5,368 bases of DNA from contig CAZXYF010000211.1 of assembly GCA_964644705.1 (NCBI GenBank), positions 1 through 5,368 on the forward strand, written 5' to 3'. A program made the translations under genes and the position numbers. The stretch comes from CAZXYF01 sp964644705. Lineage in GTDB: Bacteria; Planctomycetota; Brocadiia; SM23-32. This document shows positions 5,062 to 5,368 of the stretch, piece by piece. The first letter of the stretch is position 1, and each line of letters starts with the position of its first letter. Below the pieces are notes generated by a model. That model had not been told where the DNA came from. It did no database searches and saw only the letters and a program-made list of their open reading frames with translations.

Positions 5062-5101
5062 CCCAACATGGAGCGATCTGCAAGATCGCGGAATGTTGGG
5101 T
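5061..5101 (+). repeat. Two-stage palindrome with GGA/GGA internal loop (hairpin 1, right copy)
   Basis: The outer stem pairs 5062-5069 with 5093-5100 and the inner stem pairs 5073-5079 with 5083-5089. The triloop is GCA (5080-5082), with GGA at 5070-5072 and 5090-5092. Its ends again read GCCCAAC and GTTGGGT. Confidence 0.85.
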
Positions 5102-5120
5102 TATTGTTCGTTTTTGTTTT

Positions 5121-5201
5121 TGAGCTGAAAGCTCATTTCAAATGTTTGGGCGCTGTTTTGCGTCGGCTCGTTTGTCAATGTTGAGATGAGCTTTCAGCTC
5201 A
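5121..5201. repeat. Inverted pair of GAA/TTC-loop hairpins, right copy
   Basis: Hairpins 5121-5135 (loop GAA) and 5186-5202 (loop TTC) are reverse complements. They form the same 21-base inverted repeat with one mismatch as in the left copy (5121-5141 against 5181-5201). The 39-base spacer has four substitutions relative to the left copy, while the arms are unchanged. Confidence 0.85.
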
Positions 5202-5234
5202 TTAATCTGTTTTTCCACCTTGACCCAGGATTCC

Positions 5235-5251
5235 GTGCTCTTTCAGAGCAC
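5235..5251. repeat. Short hairpin with TTC loop (hairpin 4, right copy)
   Basis: GTGCTCT (5235-5241) pairs with AGAGCAC (5245-5251) around TTC, identical to 177-193. Confidence 0.8.
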
Positions 5252-5304
5252 TGCATCTTGGGCTAAGCGGTTGGCAATAAGTGCGTTCTGGTTTTTATCT
5301 TCTT

Positions 5305-5333
5305 GAGCCCCAGGGGGGGCGGATTCATACTAG
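5305..5333 (+). repeat. GC hairpin plus CATACTAG tail unit
   Basis: The stem GCCCC (5307-5311) pairs with GGGGC (5316-5320) around a four-base loop AGGG. The tail CGGATTCATACTAG (5320-5333) is identical to 5048-5061. It directly precedes the third copy of the 200-bp repeat. The stretch 5260-5300 between the previous repeat and this unit shows no feature. Confidence 0.75.
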
Positions 5334-5368
5334 CCCGACATGGAGCGATCTGACGGATCGCGGAATGT
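5333..5368 (+). repeat. Third copy of the 200-bp repeat, truncated by the window end
   Basis: The sequence starts GCCCGACATGGAGCGATC and corresponds to positions 1-36 of the left copy. The inner stem GCGATC/GATCGC (5345-5350/5356-5361) and both GGA tracts (5342-5344, 5362-5364) are kept. The loop is TGACG instead of TGTAA. The outer 5' arm has A to G at 5337; its partner lies beyond the window. Confidence 0.8.

Larger units (their letters stand above)
5061..5259 (+). repeat. About 200-bp hairpin-rich intergenic repeat, right copy
   Basis: This is a direct repeat of 1-201. All four hairpins are present: 5062-5100, 5121-5135, 5186-5202 and 5235-5251. Every stem base is identical to the left copy. 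The differences fall in spacers, plus one in the first triloop (GCA here, GTA on the left). Single-base gaps lie near 5120 and 5224. It has no coding capacity conserved with the left copy. Confidence 0.9.

Noticed and set aside
4880..5083. Minus-strand 67-codon frame upstream of cheY
   Set aside because: It is built from the hairpin-tail repeats and the AT-rich promoter region, overlaps the start of cheY, and its composition looks like translated repeat rather than protein.
5061..5368. CRISPR array
   Set aside because: Repeats are about 200 bp with a 272-bp period and internal hairpins. There are no short regular repeats with unique spacers, and no cas genes.

Overview
The window holds a compact seven-gene chemotaxis operon, all on the minus strand, set between copies of a hairpin-rich intergenic repeat. 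Transcription order (right to left) is cheY-like regulator (4883-4512), cheR (4475-3630), cheD (3595-3047), an HDOD-domain gene (3050-2184), a second CheY-like regulator (2163-1783), cheX (1782-1318) and cheB (1315-266). Intergenic gaps are 36, 34, -4, 20, 0 and 2 bases, so one transcript is very likely. A plausible sigma70-type promoter lies at 4923-4951.

The genes form an adaptation and signal-termination module. CheR methylates receptors; CheB, once phosphorylated, demethylates them; CheD deamidates receptor glutamines. CheX is a CheY-P phosphatase, and the two single-domain receiver proteins are the likely phosphoryl carriers. The HDOD protein has no direct enzymatic prediction but is a common companion of such genes. 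Catalytic residues are intact in CheB, CheR, CheD and CheX, and the phospho-acceptor aspartates are intact in all three receiver domains. There is no cheA, cheW or receptor gene in the window, so the module must work with a core signalling complex encoded elsewhere.

The flanks (1-265 and 4884-5368) appear non-coding and are the unusual part. A unit of about 200 bp occurs at 1-201 and again at 5061-5259 in the same orientation, about 92% identical by eye. A third copy starts at 5333 and runs off the end. Each complete unit carries four short hairpins with 3-base loops. A second family, a GC-rich hairpin followed by a CATACTAG tail, occurs on both sides in opposite orientation: minus strand at 217-242, plus strand at 4996-5022, 5034-5061 and 5305-5333. 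The operon is therefore bracketed by inverted hairpin-tail units and, outside them, by direct copies of the 200-bp repeat.

The organism cannot be named from this window. The CheD/CheX/HDOD/CheB set, moderate GC content and Shine-Dalgarno-like sites before most genes fit a motile diderm bacterium such as a Desulfobacterota or PVC-group member. That is inference only.
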